64,000 bases of DNA, taken from NCBI RefSeq assembly GCF_024758725.1, contig NZ_CP096972.1, positions 664,001 through 728,000 of the forward strand, written 5' to 3'. How positions within the stretch are numbered: position 1 is the stretch's first letter; every line of letters starts with the position of its first letter. The notes beneath the pieces are model-generated. The model had not been told where the DNA came from, ran no database searches, and saw only the letters and a list, made by a program, of their open reading frames with translations. Shown here piece after piece: positions 27,165 through 36,148 of this stretch. The position numbers and the translations under genes were made by a program. The DNA is from Sphingomonas sp. SUN039 (GTDB taxonomy: Bacteria; Pseudomonadota; Alphaproteobacteria; Sphingomonadales; Sphingomonadaceae).

Positions 27165-28510
27165 TGGCAATCGAACTGAAAATGCCCGCGCTGTCGCCGA
27201 CGATGGAAGAGGGGACGCTGGCGAAATGGCTCGTGAAAGCGGGCGATACGGTCAAATCGGGCGACATCCTTGCCGAGATCGAGACCGACAAGGCGACAAT
27301 GGAATTCGAGGCGGTCGACGAGGGGACGATTGCGACCATTCTGGTTGCAGAGGGCACCGACAATGTGAAGGTCGGCACGGTCATCGCAACCATGGCGGGC
27401 GAAGGCGAAACGGCGGCTCCTGCTGCCGTCGCTGCACCGGTGGCGGCGCCTGAACCTGTTGCGGCTCCGGTGCCTGCGCCTGTCGCGGCCCCTGCGCCGG
27501 TCGTGGCCGCACCGGAAGTCCCTTCGGGTCCGACCGTCAAAGTCACCCTCCGCGAAGCGCTGCGCGACGGCATGGCCGAGGAAATGCGCGCCGACGACCG
27601 CGTGTTCGTGATGGGCGAGGAAGTCGCCGAATATCAGGGCGCGTACAAGGTCACCCAGGGGCTGCTCGAGGAGTTCGGCGCACGACGCGTTATCGATACG
27701 CCGATCACCGAATACGGGTTCGCCGGCATCGGCACGGGGGCCGCGATGGGGGGCTTACGTCCCGTCGTCGAGTTCATGACCTTCAACTTCGCGATGCAGG
27801 CCATCGACCACATCATCAATTCGGCCGCGAAAACCAACTATATGTCGGGCGGCCAGATGCGCTGTCCGGTGGTGTTCCGCGGTCCCAATGGTGCCGCCGC
27901 GCGGGTCGGTGCGCAACACAGCCAGAATTACGGTCCGTGGTATGCCAGCGTCCCCGGTCTGATCGTGATCGCGCCCTATGATGCCGCCGATGCCAAGGGG
28001 CTGCTGAAGGCGGCAATCCGCTGCGAAGATCCGGTGGTCTTCCTCGAAAACGAGCTGCTCTACGGACGCAGTTTCGACGTGCCGGAGGGCGATGTCGTCG
28101 TCCCCATCGGCAAGGCGCGCATCATGCGTCCCGGCAAGAGCGTGACCATCGTGAGCTATTCGATCGGCGTCGGTCTCGCGCTCGAAGCCGCCGAAAGGCT
28201 GGCCGGCGAGGGCATCGATGCCGAAGTTATCGATCTCCGCACGCTGCGTCCGCTCGACACCGCGACGGTGCTGGCGAGCCTCAAAAAGACCAACCGCATG
28301 ATTGTGGTCGAGGAGGGCTGGCCGGTGTGCTCGATCGCGTCCGAAATCTGCACGGTCGCGATGGAGCAGGGCTTCGACGACCTCGACGCGCCGGTGATGC
28401 GCGTCACCAACGAGGACGTGCCGATGCCTTATGCCGCGAATCTCGAAAAGGCGATGCTGGTCAACGCCGACCGCATCGTCGCGGCGGCAAAGGCGGTCTG
28501 CTACTGCTGA
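27164..28510 (+). CDS. pdhB: Pyruvate dehydrogenase E1 beta with N-terminal lipoyl domain
   Basis: 448 residues. Residues 1-80 are a lipoyl domain ([17 protein letters not shown]; lipoyl-lysine K43 in [11 protein letters not shown]), residues about 85-120 an Ala/Pro/Val linker, and about 125-445 the E1 beta transketolase-type domain ([22 protein letters not shown] in parts, [30 protein letters not shown]). Lipoyl-domain fusion to E1 beta is known in alphaproteobacteria, so this is family-typical. It is coupled to pdhA by TAATG. The adjacent TadE-type gene converges with a three-base gap. Confidence 0.96.
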   Translation: MAIELKMPALSPTMEEGTLAKWLVKAGDTVKSGDILAEIETDKATMEFEAVDEGTIATILVAEGTDNVKVGTVIATMAGEGETAAPAAVAAPVAAPEPVAAPVPAPVAAPAPVVAAPEVPSGPTVKVTLREALRDGMAEEMRADDRVFVMGEEVAEYQGAYKVTQGLLEEFGARRVIDTPITEYGFAGIGTGAAMGGLRPVVEFMTFNFAMQAIDHIINSAAKTNYMSGGQMRCPVVFRGPNGAAARVGAQHSQNYGPWYASVPGLIVIAPYDAADAKGLLKAAIRCEDPVVFLENELLYGRSFDVPEGDVVVPIGKARIMRPGKSVTIVSYSIGVGLALEAAERLAGEGIDAEVIDLRTLRPLDTATVLASLKKTNRMIVVEEGWPVCSIASEICTVAMEQGFDDLDAPVMRVTNEDVPMPYAANLEKAMLVNADRIVAAAKAVCYC

Positions 28511-28513
28511 GGC

Positions 28514-29257
28514 TCAGCAGGTCCGCCGCGTAACGGCAGGCGTGTTCTGGAACAGTCCGAAATCCTCGGCGGACGTCGTTGCCGCAACGGTCGAGACGCC
28601 CAGCTGGCGCGGATCGCGGACGATGAATGCGCCCTTATAGGTGATGACCTGGTTGTCGACGCGTAGCCCGAAGTACTGGAGTCCCTGCGCGAACGGCTCG
28701 ACGATCGCGTCATAGTCATAGGCGACTTCGACGAAGATGACCGCGTTGCTCGCCGGGGCCTGCACCTGCTGTCCCGCGAGGCCCATGCCGGTGAATGACG
28801 TGCCAGTCTTGCCGTTGCCGGCCGTCCCGTAGGACGAGTTCCACGACTTGTTTCCCCAGCAGCGCTGCCACGCGATCCACTGACCGCCGGCGCTGTTTTG
28901 CTGCAGGCTCGACACGATGATACGACCGCGGTTCTGCATGTCGATCGGTGCGCCCTGGATGCGCGCCGCCTCGAAGGTGTCGTTGATGTCGCCTTCATAG
29001 ACCTTTTTGAGCGCAAGGCCGTTGTTCTCGCCCACGCGCGCGGCATTGTCGGCGACCATCATGCCGATCTGGCTGACGCGCATGCGGGTGACGGCGAGGT
29101 TGGCGATCTCGACCCCGCCCAGACCGATGCCCAGCAGCACCGGCAGGCCATAGGCGAATTCGATCAGCGCCAGCCCCGACGCGTCGCGGCGCAGCGCGCG
29201 CATCAGGGGGCGCAAGCCGCCGGAACGGCGGTGCAGCGAGGCGGCGATATCGGTCAC
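28514..29257 (-). CDS. TadE-like pseudopilin/pilus assembly protein
   Basis: 247 residues from a GTG that overlaps the upstream stop as GTGA. A basic start (LMRALRRDASGLALIEFAYGLPVLLGIG) carries the hydrophobic helix with Glu at the fifth position (E in LIEF), the TadE prepilin-type signature. The remainder is a periplasmic or extracellular domain with aromatic residues (WQRCWGNKSWNSS) and two Cys. Known TadE-like minor pilins belong to Flp pilus systems; no tadA or cpa genes are visible here, so the function is inferred. Confidence 0.72.
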   Translation of the reverse strand: MTDIAASLHRRSGGLRPLMRALRRDASGLALIEFAYGLPVLLGIGLGGVEIANLAVTRMRVSQIGMMVADNAARVGENNGLALKKVYEGDINDTFEAARIQGAPIDMQNRGRIIVSSLQQNSAGGQWIAWQRCWGNKSWNSSYGTAGNGKTGTSFTGMGLAGQQVQAPASNAVIFVEVAYDYDAIVEPFAQGLQYFGLRVDNQVITYKGAFIVRDPRQLGVSTVAATTSAEDFGLFQNTPAVTRRTC

Positions 29258-29871
29258 GTACAGTTCCTCGTCGGGCCGGTCGTGCGTGCGGCCTGGTTGT
29301 TGTAGGGCTGGTTCCGCAGCACCGTGGATGACTTGATCGTCTGATATTGCGACGCGCCGAACAGCGAATTGACCGGGAACAGCGAGCGATAGGTTACCTG
29401 GGCTGTGTAGAGCACGACATCGTCCGCCCCGCCTTGGCCCGCCTGTGCGCCATCGTCCCAACTGTTGCTGTTGTTGACGTCGACATAGGTATAGGTCGTG
29501 CCGCCTGAAGGAGCCGCGCACTGGCCGCCCGGGCCGGTCGACGGTTCCATCTTGCCCGAACTTGAAAAGTCCTTGAAATTGCGCCGGGTGAAGGTGAAGT
29601 TGCTGTCGGTCACCGACGCATTCACCTGCCGGAACGAGTTCTTGACCTTCTCGTCGAGCGCGGCACTGACCGTCGCGACCGAGCCGGATTCGAGCGTCGC
29701 ATCGCGCGCGGCTTTTTGCACGGCCCCTTCGAACATGGCCTTGGCGTAAAGCCGGTAGGTCATGTCGAGCAGGCCCATGATGACGAGCAGCAGGGCAGGA
29801 GCAACCAGCGCGAATTCGACGAGCGCCGCCCCCCGCTTGTCGGCGCGTAGCCGTTTGATCAGCGCGTTCAT
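29254..29871 (-). CDS. TadE-family minor pilin-like protein
   Basis: 205 residues from MNALIKRLRADKRGAALVEFALVAPALLL, with the Glu of VEF placed as in TadE prepilins and one N-terminal membrane helix. The rest is predicted to be outside (YTYVDVNNSNSWDDG, LYTAQVTYRSLFPV). It overlaps both neighbours, ATGA with the vWA protein upstream and GTGA downstream. In known Tad loci such proteins act with TadG-type proteins in the pilus; here it is the middle of a three-gene set. Confidence 0.75.
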   Translation of the reverse strand: MNALIKRLRADKRGAALVEFALVAPALLLVIMGLLDMTYRLYAKAMFEGAVQKAARDATLESGSVATVSAALDEKVKNSFRQVNASVTDSNFTFTRRNFKDFSSSGKMEPSTGPGGQCAAPSGGTTYTYVDVNNSNSWDDGAQAGQGGADDVVLYTAQVTYRSLFPVNSLFGASQYQTIKSSTVLRNQPYNNQAARTTGPTRNCT

Positions 29872-31874
29872 CGGGCGAGCCTCAGTTCGGCGATCTGCGA
29901 CGCAATGGCCTGGAACTGTGCGCGCAAGGAGGCGGTGTCGGTCGCCACATAGGACTTGCCGCTGTCCGCGCAGCTGACCAGGTTCGGCGGATTGCTTGTC
30001 CCGAACGCGATCGTCCAGATGGTCATGTTGTTCGCCCGCGCCGCGTTGCACATCGCCACGAACCGTGCGTTGTGGCGGTTGATCAGGTCGCTCTGCGACG
30101 GCGTGTTGCCCGAACCCGACACGCGCCGGTCGATTTCCTCGAAGCCGTGCGCGTTATAGATGCTTGGCGGCGTCACCATGTCGCCGTCGGTCATGAAGAT
30201 CAGATGGCGACTGATCGGCTTGCCATTGGGTGCGGTCGTGTTCTCGCTCGCCCACATGCCTGTCGGCGACAGCAATCGCGCGCCCCATGCCATGCCGAGG
30301 TCGTGGAATGTATTGCCGTTGGCAACCAGCGAGTTGACGTAGTTCTGTACATCTGCCCGTGCGCGCACTGCCAGCTTGCTTGCCGCGACTGGGCACCATG
30401 TCGCCACACTGCGCCACGGATTGGGTTGAGCCGACCCGTATTCGCTGATTGCGGGGCGGTTCGTCGTGGTGTTGAGGACAGTGGCGGTCGTGTCGCGGTC
30501 GTAGACCAGCTCGGGCCACATCGGACGCCACATCGTGGCATTGTTGAACGGCGTGGTCAGGATATCCATGTCCCAGGCACCCGACGGGATCGTCGCATAG
30601 GTCGCCTGCGCGACCGTATCGCGTTCCTCGACGCAACCGTCATAAACCGAGGACTGACCCGGTACCGTCGAACCCGGCGTGTTGACTAGCGCCACCATGT
30701 CATAGCTGCCCGAATTCGGCACCGATCCCGTCGGTGTCGCATTGGCGGCGTAGACGTTGACGACGGTGCCCGTCCGCATCGTCGAGACGTCGTAGCTGAC
30801 CGGCTTATAGTCCCAGCTTGTGAAGCCGTAGCGGCCGTTGAGCGCATAGCTGGTCGTCGCGGTGCGATAGCGACGCGTGCAGGTCTGGTTGCCGCTGTAA
30901 GTGTTCGAGACGCGCTCGTAGAACACCTGCGTCACCGTCGCCGGTGCACCACTCTGCTGGAATACGTCGTTCGTCGGCAAGGTCGGATTGCCCGCCGGAT
31001 TCGGACTGAATCCCGAAAAGGCAAGGTTGTTGCCATAGGCGGTGCAGTTGGTGTTGCTGATCGTGCTGCCGTAGTTCTGGTTGGTCCAGCCGTTATAGGT
31101 CGTCGTCGGGTGGTAGCCCGGCGTCGTCATGTTCGCGGTGCGCGACTGGTAGGTCCAATTGTCTACCATCCAGTTCAGCGGCAGGATTTCCTGGTTGGTG
31201 AACGGATCGAGTCCGACGTTGACTGCGGCGGAATAGGGCACGAAGCCGATCCGGAAGCGCGCGTCGCTGCTCGTCGCGTTGTTGATCGTGTCATAGAAAT
31301 CGAGCACTGCCGAGCGCAGCCCGACAATCTTGGAACCCGGACCTGAACCGCAATTGCTGTCGTCGGGGCAGTTCGCCATGGAGCCGGTGACGTCGAGCAC
31401 CATCATGACATCGGTGTTCGAAATCTCGAGCTTGGCCTCGCACTGGACGGCCAGATCGATGTATTCGGTGCCGAAAATCTTCGTGATCGTCATTGGCACT
31501 CGCGCGGTCGCGGTGGCCTCGACCTGCCCGTCCGACGTCGCTGCGGGGGTGAATGCGATGTTGGTCGCGCCTGCCGTGCCGGTAGCAAAGTTGGTGTTGA
31601 AGAACTTGCTGCCCAGTTGCGACGAATTCGAATCGAGCGTTGCGCCCGCCATCGAGCGCCGCGCCGCGAGGACACCGGCGTCGCACGCCTGCTGCAGGCG
31701 CGACTTGATGAGGTACGACCGGCCGATGTCGACGGCAGAGCCGACCATGCCCGCGAGCGGAATCGTCGCCATCGCGATCATCGCGAGCGTATTGCCGCTT
31801 GTGTCGCGACGCAGGCGGGTCAATATCCCGCTGTATTCGCGTGGCACGCCCTGTGTCGCCGGAGAGAATTTCAT
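29868..31874 (-). CDS. TadG-like pilus assembly protein with vWA domain
   Basis: 668 residues. After a basic start, the N-terminal TadE-like helix SGNTLAMIAMATIPLAGMVGSAVDIGRSY is followed by ACDAGVLAARR, the TadG pattern. A von Willebrand A-like domain begins at about residue 150 (MMVLDVTGSMAN with the DxTGS metal site) and ends with the HLIFMTDGDMV and NMTIWTIAFGTS strands. The middle is rich in Asn, Thr, Tyr and Trp. It heads a GTGA/ATGA-linked set of three TadE/TadG genes, divergent from a phytoene-synthase-like gene. Confidence 0.82.
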   Translation of the reverse strand: MKFSPATQGVPREYSGILTRLRRDTSGNTLAMIAMATIPLAGMVGSAVDIGRSYLIKSRLQQACDAGVLAARRSMAGATLDSNSSQLGSKFFNTNFATGTAGATNIAFTPAATSDGQVEATATARVPMTITKIFGTEYIDLAVQCEAKLEISNTDVMMVLDVTGSMANCPDDSNCGSGPGSKIVGLRSAVLDFYDTINNATSSDARFRIGFVPYSAAVNVGLDPFTNQEILPLNWMVDNWTYQSRTANMTTPGYHPTTTYNGWTNQNYGSTISNTNCTAYGNNLAFSGFSPNPAGNPTLPTNDVFQQSGAPATVTQVFYERVSNTYSGNQTCTRRYRTATTSYALNGRYGFTSWDYKPVSYDVSTMRTGTVVNVYAANATPTGSVPNSGSYDMVALVNTPGSTVPGQSSVYDGCVEERDTVAQATYATIPSGAWDMDILTTPFNNATMWRPMWPELVYDRDTTATVLNTTTNRPAISEYGSAQPNPWRSVATWCPVAASKLAVRARADVQNYVNSLVANGNTFHDLGMAWGARLLSPTGMWASENTTAPNGKPISRHLIFMTDGDMVTPPSIYNAHGFEEIDRRVSGSGNTPSQSDLINRHNARFVAMCNAARANNMTIWTIAFGTSNPPNLVSCADSGKSYVATDTASLRAQFQAIASQIAELRLAR

Positions 31875-31981
31875 GCCCCTGAGCCCATCTGGATTAGCTG
31901 TATTTGGCGTCAGATGCGACGATCAGGGATAAGGGTGGCTGAAGCGAAAGGGTTAACTCCCGGTTTGCCCTGTTTTGTTGC

Positions 31982-32593
31982 ATGATCGAACCGACCGATC
32001 CCGACCGCGCCTTTGCGCTGGGGCATGTGCCGGGGGCGCAGCGTGCAGCCGTTGCGGCGCTGTGGGCGCTTGACGAACAACTGGGACAGATCGTCGCCTC
32101 GACGACCCAGCCGATGGTCGGGCAGATGCGCCTCTTGTGGTGGCGGGAAGTGCTGATTTCCGGGGTTTCCGGCCATCCTTTGCTGGCCGAACTGACGTCA
32201 GTTCGGGCCTGCGGGATCGACACCGAAGCGCTCGGCACGATCGTCGAGGGATGGGAAGAACTGCTCGAACCGCTCCCGCTGTCGGAGGCGCAACTGGCGG
32301 CCTATGCGGCGCAACGCGGGACACAATTATTTGCACTGACCGCACAGATTTGTGACGTCACTTGTCCAGCCGAAGCAGGGGCAGGGTGGGCGCTGGCCGA
32401 TTTCGGGTTCCGTTGTTCGGATCCGGTGACGTCATCGCGCGCGCTGGGCCTGGCACGCGAAATCCTCGCAACCGCCGAGCCCCGACGACTGTCGCGACCG
32501 TTACGGATTCTGGTACGGTTGGCGCAGGGCGATGTTACCGCAGGCAAGAAAACCGTCCGGTCGCGGTGGAAATTGTTGCGGAGTGTTGCCTAG
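31982..32593 (+). CDS. Squalene/phytoene synthase-like protein lacking the Asp-rich motifs
   Basis: 203 residues. PDRAFALGHVPGAQRAAVAALWALDEQLGQIV and the QMRLLWWREVLIS segment resemble the phytoene/squalene synthase fold. The two Asp-rich prenyl-diphosphate sites (DxxxD) are not visible; ALWALDEQL and ALADFGFRCSDP stand in their places. It thus resembles NDUFAF6-type family members, which are non-catalytic in mitochondria. The gene is shorter than active synthases (about 270-300 residues). Function unknown; it is divergent from the TadG-like gene and followed by an EF-hand gene. Confidence 0.65.
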   Translation: MIEPTDPDRAFALGHVPGAQRAAVAALWALDEQLGQIVASTTQPMVGQMRLLWWREVLISGVSGHPLLAELTSVRACGIDTEALGTIVEGWEELLEPLPLSEAQLAAYAAQRGTQLFALTAQICDVTCPAEAGAGWALADFGFRCSDPVTSSRALGLAREILATAEPRRLSRPLRILVRLAQGDVTAGKKTVRSRWKLLRSVA

Positions 32594-32637
32594 CCACTTC
32601 AAACGCGCCTAGCCTTGTCTTTGAAGGGGCGAGTCGA

Positions 32638-33132
32638 ATGGGGCGGTTTCTTGCAGGTGTTGCGGCGGCATTGTTGCTCGTCACGGGCGGCTTCTTCATC
32701 TGGCGCGCTCAGGCGGATCGCGGGACGGTAATACCAGCGCTTGCAGCCACCCCTGCAGAAGCGCCGATGGGTCTTGCCGATCTCGCCGGACCGCCTGCCG
32801 CCAGCGAACGCACGCGTGAGGAGAAACGGTTCGCGCGGTACGACAAGGACAGAAACGGGGCCGTTGCGCGCGAGGAATATCTGCTCGCGCGGCGCAAGAA
32901 TTTCGCCAAGCTCGACCTCAATGGCGACGGACGGCTCGGGTTCGAGGAATATGCCGTAAAAGCAGTCGCCAAATTCGCTGCCGCCGACAAGGACAAGAGC
33001 GGCGCGCTGGGTCCGGCGGAATTCGCGCTGACCCGTGTGGTTCGCAAGTCTGCGCCGAAATGCGCGTGCAAGCCCGCTATACGGACTCCGGCTGCGGCAC
33101 CGGCTGCCGAGGATGCACCGGAAGAGCAGTGA
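32638..33132 (+). CDS. Membrane-anchored EF-hand protein
   Basis: 164 residues. An N-terminal signal or anchor ([19 protein letters not shown]) is followed by three EF-hand loops: [12 protein letters not shown] (about residue 80), [12 protein letters not shown] (about 103) and [12 protein letters not shown] (about 126). Calcium or related metal binding is likely, and the protein would act outside the cytoplasm. A C-terminal [13 protein letters not shown] region has a Cys pair. It overlaps the convergent trmFO by 56 bases. Confidence 0.82.
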   Translation: MGRFLAGVAAALLLVTGGFFIWRAQADRGTVIPALAATPAEAPMGLADLAGPPAASERTREEKRFARYDKDRNGAVAREEYLLARRKNFAKLDLNGDGRLGFEEYAVKAVAKFAAADKDKSGALGPAEFALTRVVRKSAPKCACKPAIRTPAAAPAAEDAPEEQ

Positions 33133-34441
33133 TCCATTCGCCCAGATGTTCGCGCGCGCGGGCGGAATACATCCGCTTGCGGTCGGCTTTGCCGGTCTTT
33201 TTGGTCAGCTCCAGTGGGGGGAACAGGCCGAAGTTGACGTTCATCGGTTGATAGGTCGCGACGTCCGCCCCGCCGGTGATGTGTGCCAGCAACGCGCCGA
33301 ACGCGGTCGTCGGCGGGGGCAGGGAAATGACGTCACCGGCCAGCTCCGCCGCCGCGAACCGCCCCGCGAGCAGACCGATGGCGGCGCTCTCCAGATACCC
33401 CTCGCACCCGGTGATCTGGCCGGCAAAGCGGATGTGCGGCGCGGATTTCAGGCGCAAGGTCGGGTCGAGCAGCACCGGAGACTTGATGAAGGTGTTGCGG
33501 TGCAAGCCCCCCAGTCGCGCGAATTCGGCGTTCTGCAGCCCCGGGATCATCCGGAACACGCGGACCTGTTCGGCATGTTTCAGCTTGGTCTGGAACCCGA
33601 CGATATTCCACAGTGTGCCGAGCGCATTGTCCTGCCGCAGCTGCACCACGGCCCAGGGCCAGCGCCCGGTCTTCGGGTTGTCGAGCCCGACCGGTTTCAT
33701 CGGCCCGAAGCGCAAGGTGTCGAGGCCGCGTTCGGCCATCACCTCGATCGGCATGCAACCGTCGAAATAGGGGACGTTTTCCCATTCCTTATACTCGGTC
33801 TTTTCGCCCGCGATCAGCGCCGCGTGGAAGGCGAGATATTCGTCCTTGGTCATCGGGCAATTGATGTAGTCCGCGCCCCCCTTGTCCCAGCGCGCGGCGC
33901 GCCAGCAGATGTCCATGTCGATGCTGTCGTGATGGACGATGGGGGCGAGTGCGTCGAAGAAGGCGAGGCTTTCCTCGCCGGTCTCCGCACCGATAGCTTG
34001 GGCGAGCAACGGCGCGGTGAGCGGCCCTGTAGCGATAATGGCGGGTCCGGCGGGCAATGTGTCGACCCGTTCGCGGATCAGGTCGATATTGGGATGCGCT
34101 GCAATCGCCGCCGTCACCCCACCCGAATAGCCGTCGCGGTCGACCGCGAGCGCCGACCCCGCCGGCACGCGGTGCGCGTCGGCCTCTCGCATGATGAGCG
34201 ACCCCAGGGTCCGCATTTCCTGATGCAGCAGACCGACCGCATTGGACTCGGCATCGTCGGAACGGAACGAGTTCGAGCAGACCAGCTCGGCGAGGTCGGT
34301 CGTCCGGTGGGCGGCGGTGACGTCACCGCCTGCACCCCCGCGCATTTCGGACAGGCGGACGCGGTATCCCGCTTGCGCCAGCTGCCAAGCCGCCTCCGAC
34401 CCCGCCATGCCGCCGCCGATGATGTGGATGTCGTGAGTCAA
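33077..34441 (-). CDS. trmFO: Methylenetetrahydrofolate-tRNA-(uracil-5-)-methyltransferase
   Basis: About 454 residues from a TTG start giving [19 protein letters not shown]; the FAD dinucleotide motif GGGMAGSE immediately follows, and the family begins here. It methylates U54 in tRNA using methylenetetrahydrofolate and FAD. Landmarks [23 protein letters not shown] (in parts: [18 protein letters not shown]), FGPMKPVGL and [20 protein letters not shown] are typical. No ATG fits without a 26-residue non-conserved extension, hence TTG. It overlaps the EF-hand gene by 56 bases at its 3' end. Confidence 0.92.
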   Translation of the reverse strand: MTHDIHIIGGGMAGSEAAWQLAQAGYRVRLSEMRGGAGGDVTAAHRTTDLAELVCSNSFRSDDAESNAVGLLHQEMRTLGSLIMREADAHRVPAGSALAVDRDGYSGGVTAAIAAHPNIDLIRERVDTLPAGPAIIATGPLTAPLLAQAIGAETGEESLAFFDALAPIVHHDSIDMDICWRAARWDKGGADYINCPMTKDEYLAFHAALIAGEKTEYKEWENVPYFDGCMPIEVMAERGLDTLRFGPMKPVGLDNPKTGRWPWAVVQLRQDNALGTLWNIVGFQTKLKHAEQVRVFRMIPGLQNAEFARLGGLHRNTFIKSPVLLDPTLRLKSAPHIRFAGQITGCEGYLESAAIGLLAGRFAAAELAGDVISLPPPTTAFGALLAHITGGADVATYQPMNVNFGLFPPLELTKKTGKADRKRMYSARAREHLGEWITALPVHPRQPVPQPESV

Positions 34442-34666
34442 AAATCGGGTCCGATATTTTTGCGGGAATGCACCAGATAGCTTTGAACGATCGTGCGTAA
34501 CATTACCAACCTCACCCACATCGACCCTGTAAATCGCAATTCGACCCGCCTAAGCGAATCGACCGCGAGGGGAACATGGCAAGAACCTTGCGTGTAGGAC
34601 AGGGGCTGTTGCCAGCCTCGTCATTTTCGCGTGGACGGGAAAGACGGGGTAAAGCTTTCCCAGGCA
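34442..34666. other. Gap upstream of trmFO
   Basis: About 225 bases between trmFO and the small membrane gene with no credible gene. A GGGAAAG/CTTTCCC inverted repeat at 34637-34661 may be a weak terminator for the membrane operon. A 61-codon frame starting at 34576 overlaps the antisense of that membrane gene and was not accepted. Confidence 0.4.
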
Positions 34667-35080
34667 CTATTCCCATGTCGTCAGGCGGTGTGCCACCAGA
34701 GCGCAGCTTGCGCCGGTCATTGCAAAGGCAGCTCCGAACATTCCCGACGCGTCGGGAATGAATGCGAACGGTAGCCCCGCCGAACCGGCCCCGGCCAGCG
34801 CCCAGGCAACCGGGAACCGCAAGGCAAAATTGCCGATGCCGATACCGTGCATGAACCAGGTACCGATCAGATTGGGCACCACCGAAAGTACGAAGCCGAA
34901 CAGGGTCGAAGCGAAGACCATCATGATCACACCGCCAGCGACATCAGCACTGGCGCCGAATTTATAGGTCGCGGGCATTTCCGTCGCCCAAGCGGCAAGC
35001 GCGTACGACGCGAGAAATGCCGGGCCGGCGGCGAGCGATGCGAACATCGCCCCCGCCCTATAGTGTCCCCTTCGCATCAC
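34667..35080 (-). CDS. Small integral membrane protein, second of a GbsR-linked pair
   Basis: About 137 residues with four hydrophobic segments (AGAMFASLAAGPAFLASY, GGVIMMVFASTLFGFVLSVV, FPVAWALAGAGSAGLPFAF and AAFAMTGASCALVAHRL). I do not recognise a family. The GTG start at 35080 overlaps the upstream stop as GTGA (an ATG three bases later is possible), so it is coupled to the neighbouring membrane gene. A regulatory motif shared with the GbsR/MarR gene lies before that gene. Function unknown; it may be a transporter or stress membrane protein. Confidence 0.65.
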   Translation of the reverse strand: MMRRGHYRAGAMFASLAAGPAFLASYALAAWATEMPATYKFGASADVAGGVIMMVFASTLFGFVLSVVPNLIGTWFMHGIGIGNFALRFPVAWALAGAGSAGLPFAFIPDASGMFGAAFAMTGASCALVAHRLTTWE

Positions 35081-35472
35081 CGGGCAACCGGTTGTGCCAA
35101 GCCCTGTTCGTAGAGCCAGCTGTTCACCTTGCGCCCGAATTGCGCGACTGCACCCATGTTGAAGAAGTGCATGGCGCCCAGCACCATGACGGCAAGGCCG
35201 ACCTTGTTGCTAAGGAAGCGGATCGTGTCGGTGATCGTAACCGGTTCTGCGCCGAGGCTGAGCGTCAGCGTGATAAAGCCGATATTGACGAGGTAGAAAC
35301 CGACCACGAGCAAGTGGTTGGTGGATTTGGCGACGTCGGCATTGTGGCCGAAGCACTGGATGAGAAAGACCTCGCCGTTTTTGGACAGTGTGCGGGCGAC
35401 CCAGATCGTGATCGCAATGGTGATCGCGAGATACAGGGCATAGGCAGTTTCGACCATTGTATTCCCTTTCAT
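35077..35472 (-). CDS. Small integral membrane protein, first of a GbsR-linked pair
   Basis: 131 residues (MKGNTMVETAYALYLAITIAIT start) with three or four hydrophobic segments; conserved-looking features are NHLLVVGFYLVNIGFITL and LGAMHFFNMGAVAQF. It resembles unnamed integral membrane proteins of sphingomonads; no reaction can be assigned. The gene is directly downstream of a copy of a palindromic motif (35479-35498) that also precedes the GbsR-like regulator gene. It is translationally coupled to the next gene. Confidence 0.65.
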   Translation of the reverse strand: MKGNTMVETAYALYLAITIAITIWVARTLSKNGEVFLIQCFGHNADVAKSTNHLLVVGFYLVNIGFITLTLSLGAEPVTITDTIRFLSNKVGLAVMVLGAMHFFNMGAVAQFGRKVNSWLYEQGLAQPVAR

Positions 35473-35478
35473 TCCGTC

Positions 35479-35498
35479 ATTTCTGTAATTAGAGAAGT
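35479..35498 (-). promoter_or_regulatory. Operator-like motif before the membrane-protein pair
   Basis: ATTTCTGTAATTAGAGAAGT, 16 of 20 bases identical to the motif ATTTCTGTAAAAACAGAAAT at 36109-36128. It lies seven bases upstream of the start ATG of the first membrane gene, a position where a bound repressor would block initiation. Confidence 0.55.
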
Positions 35499-35539
35499 TG
35501 CGAGATATGGCTTTGGTGTCATGTCATGGCGTCCTCCCG

Positions 35540-36088
35540 TCAGTCTTGGGGTTTGGTGCGGCCCGGAATGAACCGCGCGACCTTGCTGCCCAGCTTCATC
35601 AGCGCGACGAGCGTCGGCTTGGGCAGGCTGCGGACCTGTTCGTACCAGCCCGACAGCGTGCCGAGGAATTCGTGCATCCGCCCGATGCGTTCGCGGACGT
35701 GCTTGGGCAGCGCGTCGTTGAGTTGGGCACGGGCGGCGAGTTCGCCGAGCAGCGCCACTGTCGGGTCGATCTCGCGTTTCTTGCGCTCGGCAACGATCCG
35801 CATCAGCATGTCCCACAGGTCGGTCTCGGCGACGAAATGATCGCGCCTATCGCCGGTGACGTGGGTGCGACGGACGATGCCGTAACCCTGCAATTCCTTG
35901 AGGCCGGTCGACACATTCGAACGCGCAAGTTTCAGCGTGTCGACGATTTCCTCGGCGTGGAGCGGCCGGTCGCTGAGATAGAGCAGCGCGTGAATCTGGC
36001 TGACCGAGCGGTTGACGCCCCATTGCGTGCCCATTTCGCCCCAGTGGAGGATGAAGGCTTCGACTTCGGGGAAACGTTCGATATCCAC
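35540..36088 (-). CDS. GbsR/MarR-family transcriptional regulator
   Basis: 182 residues. A winged-helix N-terminal part: VSQIHALLYLSDRPLHAEEIV followed by TLKLARSNVSTGLKELQGYGIV, the helix-turn-helix, with RRDHFVAE as the wing. The FILHWGEMGTQWG start is typical of GbsR relatives that sense choline or other small molecules. The ligand here is unknown. A perfect inverted repeat at 36109-36128 lies 21 bases upstream of the ATG and a similar motif precedes the next two membrane genes, which suggests autoregulation and control of that pair. Confidence 0.85.
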   Translation of the reverse strand: MDIERFPEVEAFILHWGEMGTQWGVNRSVSQIHALLYLSDRPLHAEEIVDTLKLARSNVSTGLKELQGYGIVRRTHVTGDRRDHFVAETDLWDMLMRIVAERKKREIDPTVALLGELAARAQLNDALPKHVRERIGRMHEFLGTLSGWYEQVRSLPKPTLVALMKLGSKVARFIPGRTKPQD

Positions 36089-36108
36089 GGGATCACGACT
36101 CGGCAGTA

Positions 36109-36128
36109 ATTTCTGTAAAAACAGAAAT
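36109..36128. promoter_or_regulatory. Perfect palindrome upstream of the GbsR-like gene, likely operator
   Basis: ATTTCTGT-AAAA-ACAGAAAT, 8-base arms with a 4-base spacer. It lies between the regulator's start (36088) and the gap to the ceramidase-like gene. Such AT-rich palindromes suit MarR/GbsR dimers. Confidence 0.6.
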
Positions 36129-36148
36129 GACAGACTTAAACGGCGACG

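Noticed and set aside
34576-34761. A 61-codon plus-strand frame with a fair ribosome site.
   Set aside because: It overlaps the convergent membrane gene and has no recognisable or hydrophobic pattern.
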